In this document: positions 46,701 through 57,587 of the stretch, piece by piece | Layout: the number at the start of each line of letters is the position of its first letter | Position numbering within the stretch: the stretch's first letter is position 1 | NCBI GenBank assembly: GCA_043228905.1 | Contig: JBHGNT010000007.1 | Location: 15,004,001 to 15,068,000 of the forward strand | From: Azolla caroliniana | Lineage: Eukaryota; Polypodiophyta | Direction of reading: 5' to 3' | Length of the DNA: 64,000 nt | Program-made: the position numbers and the translations under genes | The notes under the pieces: generated by a model | The model's input: the letters and a program-made list of their open reading frames with translations, nothing else | What the model was told of the DNA's origin: nothing | Databases searched by the model: none

Positions 46701-47424
46701 CTATAGCCGCCTGCTTACTGCTGTTATGAATCATTCCGAATTGATCAACACAGAAGAGCTTGCCACCATCGCCATTGATGGATTGATTACTATTATGATT
46801 CGGATGAGTGGTCTGATAATCATAATTATGAACGATAAGTTCCTCTTCTTCATCCATGAGGTGTGATTCATGAGGCCGATTAATATAGCACCCTTCATCC
46901 ATATCTGAATCGAGATTCTTCTGCTTCTTCTTCCTCCTCCTCTTCTTTTCATTCATTTGATCTGAGATAACAGAACAATTAACTTCCTCCTCCTCCTCCT
47001 CTTCTTCTTCTTCTCCTTCCAATTTAGGAGAATTGTTACTATGGATCCTCATATGGCCTCCTAGAGCTCTCCCTGTAGAGAATTCTTTGGAGCAGATCTT
47101 ACAAACCAGAGAGAAATTCCCAGAAGAAGCGAGGATCCTTCTCTTCCGATTCATCAATATCTTTTGATGATTATCAGCATGGAGACCTACCGATATAATA
47201 TTCACATCAGATCTATCCTCTGAATGATCACTTAAACCAAGGTCTATATTATCATTAATCGGTAACTCATCTCCAATACATGGATTTGTTGAACTAGTAA
47301 TGATCGGTGCCTTATGAAGGCTCGATCCGTTGGGCTGCCCTCGGACCAGAGGAATGAATCGATCTTTGAAAACTTGCTCTCTTGATCGATCTGCCCCCGG
47401 TTTTTCTTCACAATCTGGTGGCAT
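43780..47424 (-). CDS. ZAT-type C2H2 zinc-finger repressor, unusually long
   Basis: An intronless frame of 1214 codons. Four plant C2H2 fingers: CKICSKEFSTGRALGGHMRIH (gapped: CKIC, then GRALGGHMRIH; 108-128), CPVC..QKALFGHMRSH (316-336), CSGC..PQALGGHRASH (about 890-910) and CSVC..GQALGGHKRCH (about 1010-1030). Near the C-terminus, LDLNLP (about 1123) is an EAR repression motif that recruits TOPLESS-type corepressors. This is the layout of ZAT1/4/9-like nuclear stress and development regulators, but those are about 250-400 residues. The extra length is low-complexity acidic, Lys, His/Asp/Gly and Ser/Asn sequence between fingers. Intronless structure is usual for the group. The second finger's ALFGH departs from QALGGH. 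The ATG at 47424 is the first in the open frame; the true start could be a little downstream. Confidence 0.9.
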   Translation of the reverse strand: MPPDCEEKPGADRSREQVFKDRFIPLVRGQPNGSSLHKAPIITSSTNPCIGDELPINDNIDLGLSDHSEDRSDVNIISVGLHADNHQKILMNRKRRILASSGNFSLVCKICSKEFSTGRALGGHMRIHSNNSPKLEGEEEEEEEEEEVNCSVISDQMNEKKRRRKKKQKNLDSDMDEGCYINRPHESHLMDEEEELIVHNYDYQTTHPNHNSNQSINGDGGKLFCVDQFGMIHNSSKQAAIANKKKKKKKKKYYYMSKEYSHEHGDDLHDRNRSAGFASKDQETLMSGKTEKKNEPAGDNMDHAREGGRSSSNGRNICPVCSRDFMSQKALFGHMRSHPERQWRGIQPPAPAPPAPPPLPAHQDNDRISSDSNPNSGRSNGSSDDLSVSDKSSTSRSSSASSHQPYTHHRFKLVISNKLASKSEAHHPLGLEFLAAGHEDQIMHQEEEPEEEEGIHHEEIQEAGVDDQIRLLKGTMETKTAQCFWPTGKRSKRSSARHSNNGHKTIGLGHNYIKNSSTNHTNYDPSSPYPSPPHEQLPQLGHKSNNHTNIDDDDHELSSTTLETVLTTETTSNNIYITNADVEVESDEKRLPAARLDSNPIFDHLVGMPEESPHDQCDDGHDEDGINGGDGDGHDHGHDQDGINGSDGDGHGHGGMKEVDVNKKPDIIMKMKRHHDHDIDLARCLLLLSNGGIDVIHQDQEDQEGHYNGVKQVPEFKQPNYIVPDTGNHRQQPLLSESTATTTATTTINGEDPFTCKRPATVLFGMDLIARNHRQVSEYSSGHVIRSDQYSVEPNDNNEYDIGPNGTIIIGEASGVNYNGLDRVLEIMRTTKKQEGPLHIISSDIINVRKVDEKEQEEQEEDDDDDDDNDNDMNVIYENEVHVKHDSKLRLYVCSGCKKSFGSPQALGGHRASHKKKNGCYAKDQISSITSSSTAAYNNNRSSLVDPEQQQEVIMHGLEETAASTNNSHSYANIGRQEDSSPLGLERMKKKYSVSYGREIINNTNNMHGHECSVCHRVFPTGQALGGHKRCHWTGPGKSPPHVAVAHQNIDTTSSTSSYKGVGVLIDQFIRKGHHGHPISSPIQRLNNATISGGPYTTASTVFNDSKVAVIEETEHHNHHHHHVGLDLNLPAPLDDDNDDETKNSGEVEYMMLKSHNDLDDGDGNNSTFRQSCLHSFMPGLCPPPSNSNRNPQQFDTNWSRTPTLINYPSFNRD

Positions 47425-48027
47425 AGCCAGGACAATGAATTTGTTATATGATTAGTTAGCTGCTTAAATATAAATGAAGTTAGAATAGAGCTAAATCAAT
47501 AAGGAGCACGGACGGGAGAAGGCGATTAATCCAATTAATTAGCTACTTAAAATCTCAATTAAGATAGATTAGAGGTAAATTAATCGACAGCTAGCGGATG
47601 AGCCGAAGCTTAAGATACAGGACCTAATCTAATCTGAAGAAGGATTTGAGGAGGGGGGGGATAAAAGGAATTTAGGATAATCCAAGTTAAAATGAAGGAA
47701 GGATATTATTAATAGAAGATTAGGGTTTAGGATCAGAAAATGATAATGGGATTCACCAGCAAGCCAAAGAATCGATATACGTACAAGAAGGGTGATTGAT
47801 TTAGTGACTAGGATAGAAGGAAGGGCGATTGATTGATTGATTGATTGATAGATCGATTTGAGTAGTGGGAGAGATGTGAGGGATGGATTAATCAGGGATT
47901 GAAGGGGATGGGGGAAGGGGCGATGATGGAATGGATTTGGGGGTAATAATAGTAGTAATTAAGTAGTAATTAGGGCGGCGAAAAACGCAGAGAAACGGAT
48001 ACAGAGACAGACAGACAGACAGACAGA

Positions 48028-48054
48028 GGGGGGGGGGGGGGGGGGGGGGGGGGG
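48028..48054. repeat. Homopolymer G27 upstream of the ZAT gene
   Basis: A run of 27 G follows (GACA)n and lies about 600 bp upstream of the ZAT start codon. Such tracts can form G-quadruplex structures and are prone to length errors in assembly. Confidence 0.9.
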
Positions 48055-48253
48055 TTCTGATAATAGTAAGTATGTAAGAATGAGAGAATATGAGAAGAAA
48101 AGAATTTTTAGTGTTAAATTTTAGTGAAGTCAAGAAGAAAAAACAAAAAGGGGGACGGCGACGCTGCGTTTCTGCTTTCTTGCTTTTTGCGTTTTGCTTT
48201 TCTTTTGGCACACACGGCACGCGACGCGCTCACGGCCCGAGGAAGGCAGCCAT

Positions 48254-48298
48254 GCCACGTCACCGATGTGCCACGTGGCGGAACCTGCGTGACGTGGA
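48254..48298. promoter_or_regulatory. Cluster of three ACGT-core elements (G-box/ABRE type)
   Basis: GCCACGTCACC, the palindromic G-box GCCACGTGGC (48270-48279) and GTGACGTGG lie within 45 bp, in a locally GC-rich island about 850 bp upstream of the ZAT start codon. bZIP factors of the ABA/stress and light pathways bind such cores, and clustered copies are typical of ABA-responsive promoters. Assignment to the ZAT gene is by proximity only. Confidence 0.5.
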
Positions 48299-48866
48299 AC
48301 CTCCCCGCCCGGAACAAATGGCGCGAAGAGCGCAGCCGCATTATTATTTTTATTTATTTATTTATTTATTTATTTGGATTTGTTCGATCTAGAAGTTTTA
48401 AATTTCTCATTTTTGTTAGTATTTGAAGAAAACGAGAAGAAGAAGAAGAATTAGGTGGTAAGGTAATTAAAATTACAAGGATACCCCTCTCTCTTTGATT
48501 GGTTTCACATAAATTTATGTGCATACCCTCCTCCCCTGCCTCTTGAGAGACATCCCCATCCCTCACATTTGATTTCCTTCATTTTTCTTGCCAGACCCAC
48601 ATGTTTCCGAACCCTAACGCTTCTTGAAAATTCCAGGGTCCCAAGAAAACGCGAAAGGCCCGATCATCGGAATGCAACAGAACGATTCGACCACTTCATC
48701 CCTTACATCATAAATCCCTCCTGCCATCAAACTTCCTCGTCTCTCTTTTGTCTTAACTCCTCCATATGTAATTAAAATGACACGTGATAGTATATATATG
48801 TAATGTATTCATGCACTGGGATATGGATAATGGAGAAAATCGTCAGACAAATTCATAGGTTCTCTT

Positions 48867-48975
48867 CCCCCCCCCCCCCCCCCCCCCCTTTGTCCTTGTC
48901 CACACCGAAGATTATTTGTGGTGGTTGGTAGTTAGTCATCGAAACTATATAATAAACCCCCCCCCCCCCCTCCCC
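48867..48975. repeat. Poly-C tracts
   Basis: C22 at 48867-48888 and C14 at 48957-48970, the second followed by T and six more C. Together with G27 at 48.03 kb they make three long G/C homopolymers within 1 kb. Confidence 0.9.
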
Positions 48976-51058
48976 CCTTTTTTTATTTGTTACAAATTTG
49001 ACTCTTTATTTTTAATAGCCCCGAGTGTAAGTAAGACAATTTTTTTTGTAATCTAGTCCTCGATGTTAAAAACCTCTTGAAATGTCAACATTCCATAAAT
49101 CATTGTGTAGCCAACTTTCTTGAGCTCTTCATTAAAAAGAGGAAAACTTCCTTGAGGGATAATAATAAGTTTACACAAAATGTGGCGAGTCCATGTAACT
49201 TGAGCGCCAAGTCAAGAAGGATTCCAATTTTGTTGTTGATGTTTTTGCTCATACTCATCTGATTGAGGAACTATGCAAATATGCTCAAAATAAAATAGCA
49301 ATGCTGTAAAACCCATGTGCCACACCTTTGAGTTCAAATATGAACATTCGTCTTGGAATGAAATTATGTTGGGTCTTGTCGTTGGCATAATCTTAGGGAC
49401 CCTTTCCAAAGCTAGGTTTAATGGTAGGATTAGTGGGAATCCAATGATCCTAGGACTTGGTATAAACCCACACGGTCCTATATTGACACATGGGAACACG
49501 TGATAGTTGAGCAACTAACCACCCCTTGCATTATGGTCCATTTAGATGTCGTCGAGATTCATTTGGTGAGGCAATTTTTATTTTCTTTTAGACCCGTTCG
49601 TTACAACATCCAAGGCGTATATGTACATATTGCGATATCAGTGGTACAAGACACAGATGGTATTTTATGTTCAACTCTTGTACTTTGGTTGGGGGTTAGT
49701 TGGTGCGGTTAAAGTACTCTTAAATCACTCTGTTAATCTTAATCTAAATATTCATTAATATTTTGATTTATAATATGTCCACTAGACGTTATGATTCATT
49801 AGAGCTTGTGGTTGATAGCTTAGCATTGTATGAATCTCTATCTAAGCATTGCTCATGGATTTGACGACTTTACACTTGCAAAGCGGAGTTCTTGATTTGC
49901 AAGTAACAAAGTTCCTTTTTGTTGAAAATAGTCAAAAATATGTGTAAAACAACTGCCAATAATATGCTTACACGGATATCCACAGTTTATCATGGGTAGG
50001 CGTTAAATATGCATATATCTTACGTTGTAAAGCGACATTATTTTGTCATTACTGTAATGCCATAATGCTAATTCATTTTTTACGATGCATTAAACACTAT
50101 CCATATGTATCTTCTCAGGGATATTCAAAACCTATAACCTTTCTATTGAAATGATTCCTTGTGTTGCCAAACAAGTCAAGTTTGTTTTTTTGGTAGTGGC
50201 ACTTTCTGAGAATTGATTGACATCTTATGAGATAATATATTTCTGAAGAAGGTTATGATGTGCGCTTTTAACTTCATAAATCGTTATCCCATCTCTAGTG
50301 TCATGTGGTTGAAAATGAAGTTTCTTTGGCAATATGGACATATTACTTGCAAGCTTCCTCACATTAAAACCAGTCACTAAAGCACCATATGAAAACGTTG
50401 TCGTTATACATAATATAAGTTAAGACATTAAATGTCTCCACTCCCAACGGCAACAATCATTCCTTATGGACTGATAACTTTAAGTCTACTTGATTTAATT
50501 TAGTGATACAGGTCATACGTCCTAGTTAATCGCAAGGATTTGGGTTCAAGTCTTGAGCCAAGGGTTGACTTGAATGGCAAAAAGCATGCGTATCATAAAA
50601 ATTCTTCATATGTTTCATTTGACATTGTACACTATCCATTTTCCTCCTTAAAAGATGGCAATGCTAATGCAGTTACAAATAAATTGAGTTAATCAACAAA
50701 ATTTCCTACGTGTGGGTGCAAGAGGGGCACGTAACGTAATTTCATAGTTTTTGCGCAACTTCATGTAAACACATCATAATTCGTAGATGACACTTTCTAT
50801 GTATATTCGTGTGGAATGACGTATTGGTCATGACCTTTATGCTACTGAATCATGCTCTCAAGTAAATTCTCTTTTACTTGTAAAATTCTGGTTATCTCTA
50901 TGAACATGGTCACTAATTACCGATCTTCCAAGTAGAATATGTTTTTGCTATCAATGACCAAATCTCTGCATAAAATGACACAAAAGTACATAGAATGGGA
51001 TGATTTATTTTAGAATAGGGTTCTACCCTATTTGGTATCCAACACTACACTGGAACTT
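48976..51058. other. Intergenic DNA; one possible tRNA-like remnant
   Basis: No coding domain was recognised. Around 50500-50570, CGCAAGGATTTGGGTTCAAGTCTTG resembles a box-B region (GGGTTCAAGTC) of a tRNA-derived repeat, but box A is not clear, so no repeat is called. Confidence 0.45.
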
Positions 51059-51622
51059 TCGATGAAATGTTAGTGCAACAAATTTAAAGCTAATCAAAGG
51101 CTCATGATCAACACATGTATTAATATATACTTGATCAAATCCATAAACAAATGAACAAATTCCGTGTTAAGTATATACACATTCACAAGTTGCATTATAG
51201 CACACCTCGAATGCATAGTGGTTGCTATAAATGACAAATTAGGTCTGTGATTATTTTTCTTTGATGGTGCATATGACATAGGTGGAAGGATTTTACTCCA
51301 TGGTATGCATTTGATGCATCTTAGTATACTTTTCATTCTTTCGATGAAATGTTAGTGCAACAAATTTAAAGCTAATCAAAGGCTCATGATCAACACATGT
51401 ATTAATATATACTTGATCAAATCCATAAACAAATGAACAAATTCCGTGTTAAGTATATACACATTCACAAGTTGCATTATAGCACACCTCGAATGCATAG
51501 TGGTTGCTATAAATGACAAATTAGGTCTGTGATTATTTTTCTTTGATGGTGCATATGACATAGGTGGAAGGATTTTACTCCATGGTATGCATTTGATGCA
51601 TCTTAGTATACTTTTCATTCTC
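51059..51622. repeat. Recent 282-bp perfect or near-perfect tandem duplication
   Basis: Two head-to-tail copies begin at 51059 and 51341 (for example GATGAAATGTTAGTGCAAC at 51061 and 51343). The longest open frame in each copy translates identically. There is no coding meaning; the duplication is young, or an assembly artefact. Confidence 0.9.
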
Positions 51623-52700
51623 AAGCATAATTTCAAATTGGGCCCCACAAAACAAACCCACGAATGGAGATTCCCACAAGTTATAAATTACTTATTGATA
51701 CGCATGTTGCAAGCATGATATTCTTTTGATGGGTCCCACTTTTCATCAACACCACCTGTACAATTGAAATTCAAGGGGGCAATGGTAGCACCAAATTTGC
51801 ATTTCAATTCCTCGATTCGTGATCTAGCAGATAAACACGGAGCTGAAAAAAATAATATTAAAGAGAGTAGTTTTGGAATGCTAGGCTAAAAAAACTTTCG
51901 GTGTTTATTTTGGTGGTGGATTAGATTAGCAATAAGCCAAGCTTTATTGTGAATCATGATGCTTTACGTTTTAGATGCTAGGTGTACATGTGTCCATCAC
52001 ACATAGGTGAGGATCTTGATGTTAAATCCAATGGGTACAAACTTGTTTATGTGAAATTGACACAAAGAAGCAATTCATTGTTCATGTGGGAGGAGTAATG
52101 TAATGTGGTGATTGCAAATACATGTCTCTATGGCACATAGGTTATCATGAAGAAGTGGATTGATAACATAAAAATAACAAATTGTGGTAACCGCACATTA
52201 GAACCTTGGTATTGACATTTGAAGCTGAATATAGATTATATATTGATTAGATATTGGCACATATTGAAAGGATACACATTAACATGTTTCTAAAATAAGT
52301 AAAACTTAACTTAGCACATGTTTGACAACTTGTGTTAATTTTGAACTATAATAAAATCTAGCTAATTTTGAACTTAATAAAATCTAGTTTACTTTGCTAG
52401 GTCCAAGTAGTGAGTGATGTATTTCAAGGAAGTCAATATATGTACACACCGAATCTATTCATTTTTCTTGGCCCATGTTCCTTGTCCTCTAAACTCAATG
52501 TCAAGCTTTAGAATGAGGCGGTTCCGTCATCTTGCCAATGGTGCTTTTTGGCAGCAAGCCTTGCCCTTCATGATCACAATTTTCCAACCATTTCATTTGT
52601 CAAATATATCATGATTTCCCCTTGGAATTTCCCCTAACAATATAGACTATATAGTGACATGTTATTATATATTCCCATAGAAAATATCTAGAGGATTATA
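51623..52700. other. Intergenic DNA, nothing recognised
   Basis: AT-rich, with no domain or repeat structure seen. It may contain the unlocated start of the LTR that ends at 52960. Confidence 0.45.
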
Positions 52701-52962
52701 AAACGCATGGATTTATTTCTCAATCATTGTTAATATAGTTCTCCAAATGCCCTACAAAATACTCCTCACAAATCATCTTAAAAACATTAAAATGGCAATC
52801 TATTGAGCCCATCATTCCTTTCCAACTTTCTAGATTTCAAACAAACAATGGTTCTCATTCGTATAAGATTATTGAGATCCCTATCTGTGTTGTTTGCTAT
52901 ACATCATCTTGAAGGTCCTCATACACAATCTTTTGCATATCTAATCTCATACATTCTACAAG

Positions 52963-52974
52963 TGGTATCAGAGC
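52963..52974 (+). other. tRNA-Met-type primer binding site
   Basis: TGGTATCAGAGC, two bases after the LTR end. Standard copia primer site. Confidence 0.88.
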
Positions 52975-53084
52975 GACCTTGCTATTCAATGGCGATGAAA
53001 AGCAGAAAAGACCGAGAAGAGAAGCTATCCGGCAAGGTCAGCAAAATCTTACTTCCTAGAGAACATGGTCTCTACATTTGGTAT

Positions 53085-53870
53085 TGGGGTAGAAATCCGA
53101 AAGTTTGACGGCAAGAGCTTTGCCCTATGGAAGGAGATGATGTAGGATGTTCTGATCATCTGTTGTCAAAATGAGGCAATATGACACAAAAACAAGCCAA
53201 CCTCAATGACAACTCACGAATGGCGTTCATTGGACGAAAAAGCTAGGTTGACCATTCGTATGCATTTGGCTGAAAACGTCTATTTTAGCATGGCCAAGGA
53301 GACAACGCCATTCTCTTTGTGGGAGAAGTTACATGCAGTGTATGAGAAGAAATCGTCCTCATCAAAGTTGATACTGATTCGACAATTATTCAACATGAAA
53401 ATGAGAGAGACGGATCCAACAATCTCCCACATTAATACCTTCAGTCAGGTGTTATTGGAGTTCTACTCCCAGGGATTAACTTTCAAGAAGAAGTTAAAGC
53501 CCTTGCCCTCTTTTCGAGCTTCCCGGTGAGTTGGGAGGTATTCTGCATGAAGTTTGCCAATAGTTGTCCGAATCTAAATCTAGTTGAGACGATCGGACAA
53601 GTTCTCACCGAGGACATTCGAGGAAAATCGATAGAACTTACCATCGATGAATCGACAGAAGCACACCACTTGACCGAGTCGATCGAGAGAACAAGTCGAA
53701 AGAACTGGCCGAAACACCAGTCGACCAAGAAAGAGGGGAGATCGACAACGATCGAAGTCGAGGAATAGTTGATCAAGTGATTTCTGCACTCATTGCAAAA
53801 AAAAGGGTCACAATGTTTCTGACTGTTGGTCGATCAAAAGGAAGGAGAACGGTTCATGATTTGAGTGGAA
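53085..53870 (+). pseudogene. Copia gag with zinc knuckle
   Basis: VEIRKFDGKSFALWKEMM starts the capsid. LDEKARLTIRMHLAENVYFSM (gapped here as LDEKARLTI and HLAENVYFSM), LWEKLHAVYEKKSSSSKL and NMKMRETDPTISHINTF follow. Then comes a frame change near 53500 and the segment ALFSSFPVSWEVF. The zinc knuckle CTHCKKKGHNVSDC lies at about 53785-53828, in another frame. Stops and frameshifts make it a remnant. Its last part is the first unit of the 263-bp array. Confidence 0.85.
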
Positions 53871-54927
53871 CTTAGGGCATTCGAGGAAAATCGATAGAAC
53901 TTACCATCGATGAATCGACAAAAGCCCACCACTTGACCGAGTCGATCGAGAGAACAAGTCGAAAGAATTGGCCGAAACACCAGTCGACCAAGAAAGAGGG
54001 GAGACTGACAACGATCGAAGTCGAGGAATAGTTGATCAAGTGATTTCTGCACTCATTGCAAAAAAATGGGTCACAATGTTTCTGACTGTTGGTCGATCAA
54101 AAGGAAGGAGAATGGTCCATGATTTGAGTGGAACTTAGGACATTCGAGGAAAATCGATAGAACTTACCATCGATGAATCGACAGAAGCCCACCACTTGAC
54201 CAAGTCGATCGAGAGAACAAGTCGAAAGAACTGGCCGAAACACCAGTCGACCAAGAAAGAGAGGAGACCGACAACGATCGAAGTCGAGGAATAGTTGATC
54301 AAGTGATTTCTGAACTCATTGCAGAAAAACGGGTCACAATGTTTCTGATTGTTGGTTGATCAAAGGGAAGGAGAACGGTCCATGATTTGAGTGGAACTTA
54401 GGACATTCGAGGAAAATCGATAGAACTTACCATCGATGAATCGACAAAATCCCACCACTTGACCGAGTCGATCGAGAGAACAAGTCGAAAGAACTGGTCG
54501 AAACACCAGTTGACCAAGAAAGAGGGGAGACTGACAACGATCGAAGTCGAGGAATAGTTGATCAAGTGATTTCTGCACTCATTGCAAAAAAATGGGTCAC
54601 AATGTTTCTGACTGTTGGTTGATCAAAAGGAAGGAGAACGGTCCATGATTTGAGTGGAACTTAGGACATTCGAGGAAAATTGATAGAACTTACCATCGAT
54701 GAATCGACAAAAGCCCACCACTTGACCGAGTCGATCGAGAGAACAAGTCGAAAGAATTGGCCGAAACACCAGTCGACCAAGAAAGAGGGGAGACTGACAA
54801 CGATCGAAGTCGAGGAATAGTTGATCAAGTGATTTCTGCACTCATTGCAAAAAAACGGGTCACAATGTTTCTGACTGTTGGTCGATCAAAAGGAAGGAGA
54901 ACGGTCCATGATTTGAGTGGAACTTAG
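53613..54927 (+). repeat. Five-copy 263-bp tandem array derived from the gag zinc-knuckle region
   Basis: Units start at 53613, 53876, 54139, 54402 and 54665, and the array ends at 54927: exactly five copies with constant spacing. Each runs from GACATTCGAGG through GTCGA-rich sequence and a CCHC-knuckle coding stretch to GAGTGGAACTTAG. 263 is not a multiple of three, so every copy changes frame. Differences are scattered point changes. Downstream of the last unit the copia sequence continues. Confidence 0.95.
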
Positions 54928-56480
54928 GACAATCCAACTCGAACCGTTCTCCAATGCAACGAAATCAATGCCATCGACTCTCGCCTAGGAGAAATCCTAT
55001 CTCTAGAGGACGCAATGATCGAAGATGTCCTCTACAGTGTGCAAGACGCACAAACGTGGCTACTAGACTCTGGTGCCACCTTTCATGTGACCCCAAGTAT
55101 CGAATGGTTTTCAAACTATTCGGTCGGAGCCAACAACACAATCCAACTAGGAAATGGGCAGGAGTGCGCAATCTCAAGGATCAGAGAAGTCCCCATCCAA
55201 TTCCCAAATGACCATATTAGCACCCTACACCAAGTCTGGCATGTACCCGTGCTGAAGAGGAGTCTGGTCTCCATTGGCATGCTAGCCGAAGCGGGGTACA
55301 GAATGACTCTAAATGAGTCATCATGGATGATCAACGAAGGAAACATGAAAATAGGGAATGGATGCAAGTACAATAACTTGTACCCACTGATGGCGATTAG
55401 TCCAAAAGGGGCCGTGAACATAGCTGAATCGCGGAACTCAAACCTATGGCATGGCCGATTAGGGCATATGTCTCAAGCCGTAGTTAGACCGGTTGATGGC
55501 AGTTGGCGACATCCTGAAGCTTCAAACAAAGACAAACTTTTGTGTGCATTGTCCTTACAGGAAACAAACCCGAGGTCCGCACTTTCTCCATTACGAGACG
55601 GTACGACAACCCTTAGAGCTTGTACATACAAATATATGTGGGCCTATCTATGCCTGAGCGATCACTAGGAGGCTCTCAGTATTTCATCACATTAGTAGAT
55701 GACTGTACATGGAAGGTATGGGACTACTTGATTAGATCAAAAGACAACGCGCTTGAGTTCTTCACTCGGTGGATAGCTAAAGTGGAGAACTGATTAGGAT
55801 ACAGAGTGAAGACACTTAGATCCAACAATGGCGATGAATATACCTCCCGAGCCTTCAAATAGTACTTGTCCGATAAAGGGATTTGGCACCAGAAAACCAT
55901 TCCCTACACACCCACATAGAATAGAGTGGCCGAATGGATAAACCGATCTAGGAGAGGGTGACGACAATGCTCCAACACTCTGGACTAAAGCTGGATTTCT
56001 GGGCCGGAGCATTGCAGACAACTATCTATCTGATAAATCTATCGCCATCGAAAGCAATTAGGCTCGAAGTGCCCCAAACACTATGGTTAGGCAAAAGGTC
56101 GACCTACGACACGCTTCACATATTTGGATGCGAAGCCTATGCCTTCATCCCTAGGAAGAAAAGGACCAAGTTGGCGCCCCATGCTACAAAGTGCATATTT
56201 CTCGGTTATGGAATCGATGGGGAATTCGGCTACAAGCTATGGGATCCAGAGAACCGGAAAGTGATTCAGAGTAGTGACATATTCTTGAACGAAGACTCGA
56301 TTCTCTCTAAACGGAACCGGCCAAAAATGGCCGGCAAAAAGGTTTCCTTCGAAATCGACAGAGATGTCGTAGAAGGATCAACCCACTTGGCCGAACTGGC
56401 AACTCGACAAACAATTGAACAAACCAAGCCAACGACCACCTTGCCAAATTCGAATCGGCAAGACGTCCACTAATCGAAAT
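54928..56480 (+). pseudogene. Copia protease and integrase remnant
   Basis: TWLLDSGATFHVTPS is an intact protease active site. HVPVLKRSLVSIG and LWHGRLGHMSQA (GAG-pre-integrase HxxxH) follow. The integrase core, in broken frames from about 55670, shows LVDDC. The second catalytic block reads RSNNGDEY, where RSDNGGEY is usual, so the Asp is Asn. YLINLSPSKAI, FGCEAYAFIPRKKR and FLGYGIDGEFGYKLWD complete the C-terminal part. No RT follows. Confidence 0.87.
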
Positions 56481-56620
56481 TGACATGACTCAAAGATTGA
56501 CAAGAGGTGAAAGAAACAGAGTTGAAACGACCAAATCACCTAAATAGGCCACGATACCAAAAGGTCGAACAAAAACAACCAAGGTACCAATGTCTATGTC
56601 AATCGATCTTGAAGAAGGGG

Positions 56621-57384
56621 AGGATCACTCGACATCGCCGAAATCCTATTGCAAGGGCAAGTCATCCAGAAGGACTCCTTGTGTTACTCCCTCCTGTTAT
56701 TGGTTAGGGTGACATGGTGCCGAATCCTCAGTCCTTCGGGGTTCGGCTCAAGGCTATGTCGTGACTGTGATACAAATGACTATGTACTAAGCTCGTAAAT
56801 GCTAAGTTAATCGTGGAGACTATGGAGATTTGGAGGACGGCTACAACCGACTCCTTATGCAAGTGAACCTTGCGTATAACACTCAACATAGAAATGAACT
56901 CGACACGAATAGAGATAAAGAATTACGAGAACACAACGAGTCAGGCAACAAAAACTATATTGCAGAGATTGAATACAAAATTATTGCTAAATATTACAAG
57001 TTTTCCATGTCCTTTATATACAGGGTCATGATCGATGCTCGGCTAACCCTACACTACGGATGCTACTCCCTCTTTATTACGCTATGGCCCCACCTGTCTA
57101 CTTCGCATGCCATAACCGTCCCTTTGTCTTTTCACCTTCTCGGCCTTTCCCACTTGGCCGTCCAAGGCAGCCAACACATGGCATGCCCATGGGACAATTC
57201 CTGCACACGGTTGAACCCACAAAAGACCTTCATTCATCGTCGAAGATGTCCAGGATGTTCTGTTCTACAGAAACTACGGGGGGTGCCGTTGTCGTGAAGA
57301 TTTTCGGCAACAGTGTGAATTTCAAGAAGGTGCAATGTGCACATGAATGAATGGGGCGATGGTTACACTCGTATGTTACCATGT
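56621..57384. other. Uncertain; possible antisense LTR-like sequence
   Basis: After the copia homology ends there is no coding domain. On - a TATA-like CTGTATATAAAGGAC near 57020 suggests an LTR promoter, but no ends, primer site or partner copy were found. Confidence 0.3.
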
Positions 57385-57587
57385 TGTCAAAATGAATGAA
57401 ATGAGAAGCCCTAAGTCCTAGTAACATTTTCATGCAAGGGATGCAAGTAATGTTTGAACCTTGCACCTCCATGTTAAGACACAATTGACTTACCATTAGG
57501 CTAAGTTATTACTTGTTGTACTTTCATCATTGTATTTTTCACATGTAAATGCTCATACATGAGAACTTGAATGAGTGACATGGTCAT

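Larger units (their letters stand above)
52700..56620 (+). mobile_element. Decayed Ty1/copia element (+) with internal tandem array
   Basis: A primer site TGGTATCAGAGC (52963-52974) follows an LTR end (CTACA, 52960); the LTR start was not found. Gag, zinc knuckle, protease, GAG-pre-integrase and integrase follow in copia order. Homology stops near 56480-56620, before any RT, so the 3' half is lost. Gag is disrupted by five 263-bp repeats, and the integrase carries several stops and a D-to-N change. Non-functional. Confidence 0.85.

Noticed and set aside
45394-46952. Met/Ile-rich frames on both strands
   Set aside because: Shadow frames of the triplet repeats in the ZAT coding region.
49212-49514. 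A 100-codon - frame
   Set aside because: No recognisable domain, low-quality composition, and overlapping opposite-strand frames of equal length.
50500-50570. A further SINE-like head
   Set aside because: A box-B-like GGGTTCAAGTC is present, but box A could not be placed convincingly.
53613-54927. CRISPR-like regular array
   Set aside because: The units are 263 bp with no unique spacers, and derive from copia gag in a plant genome.
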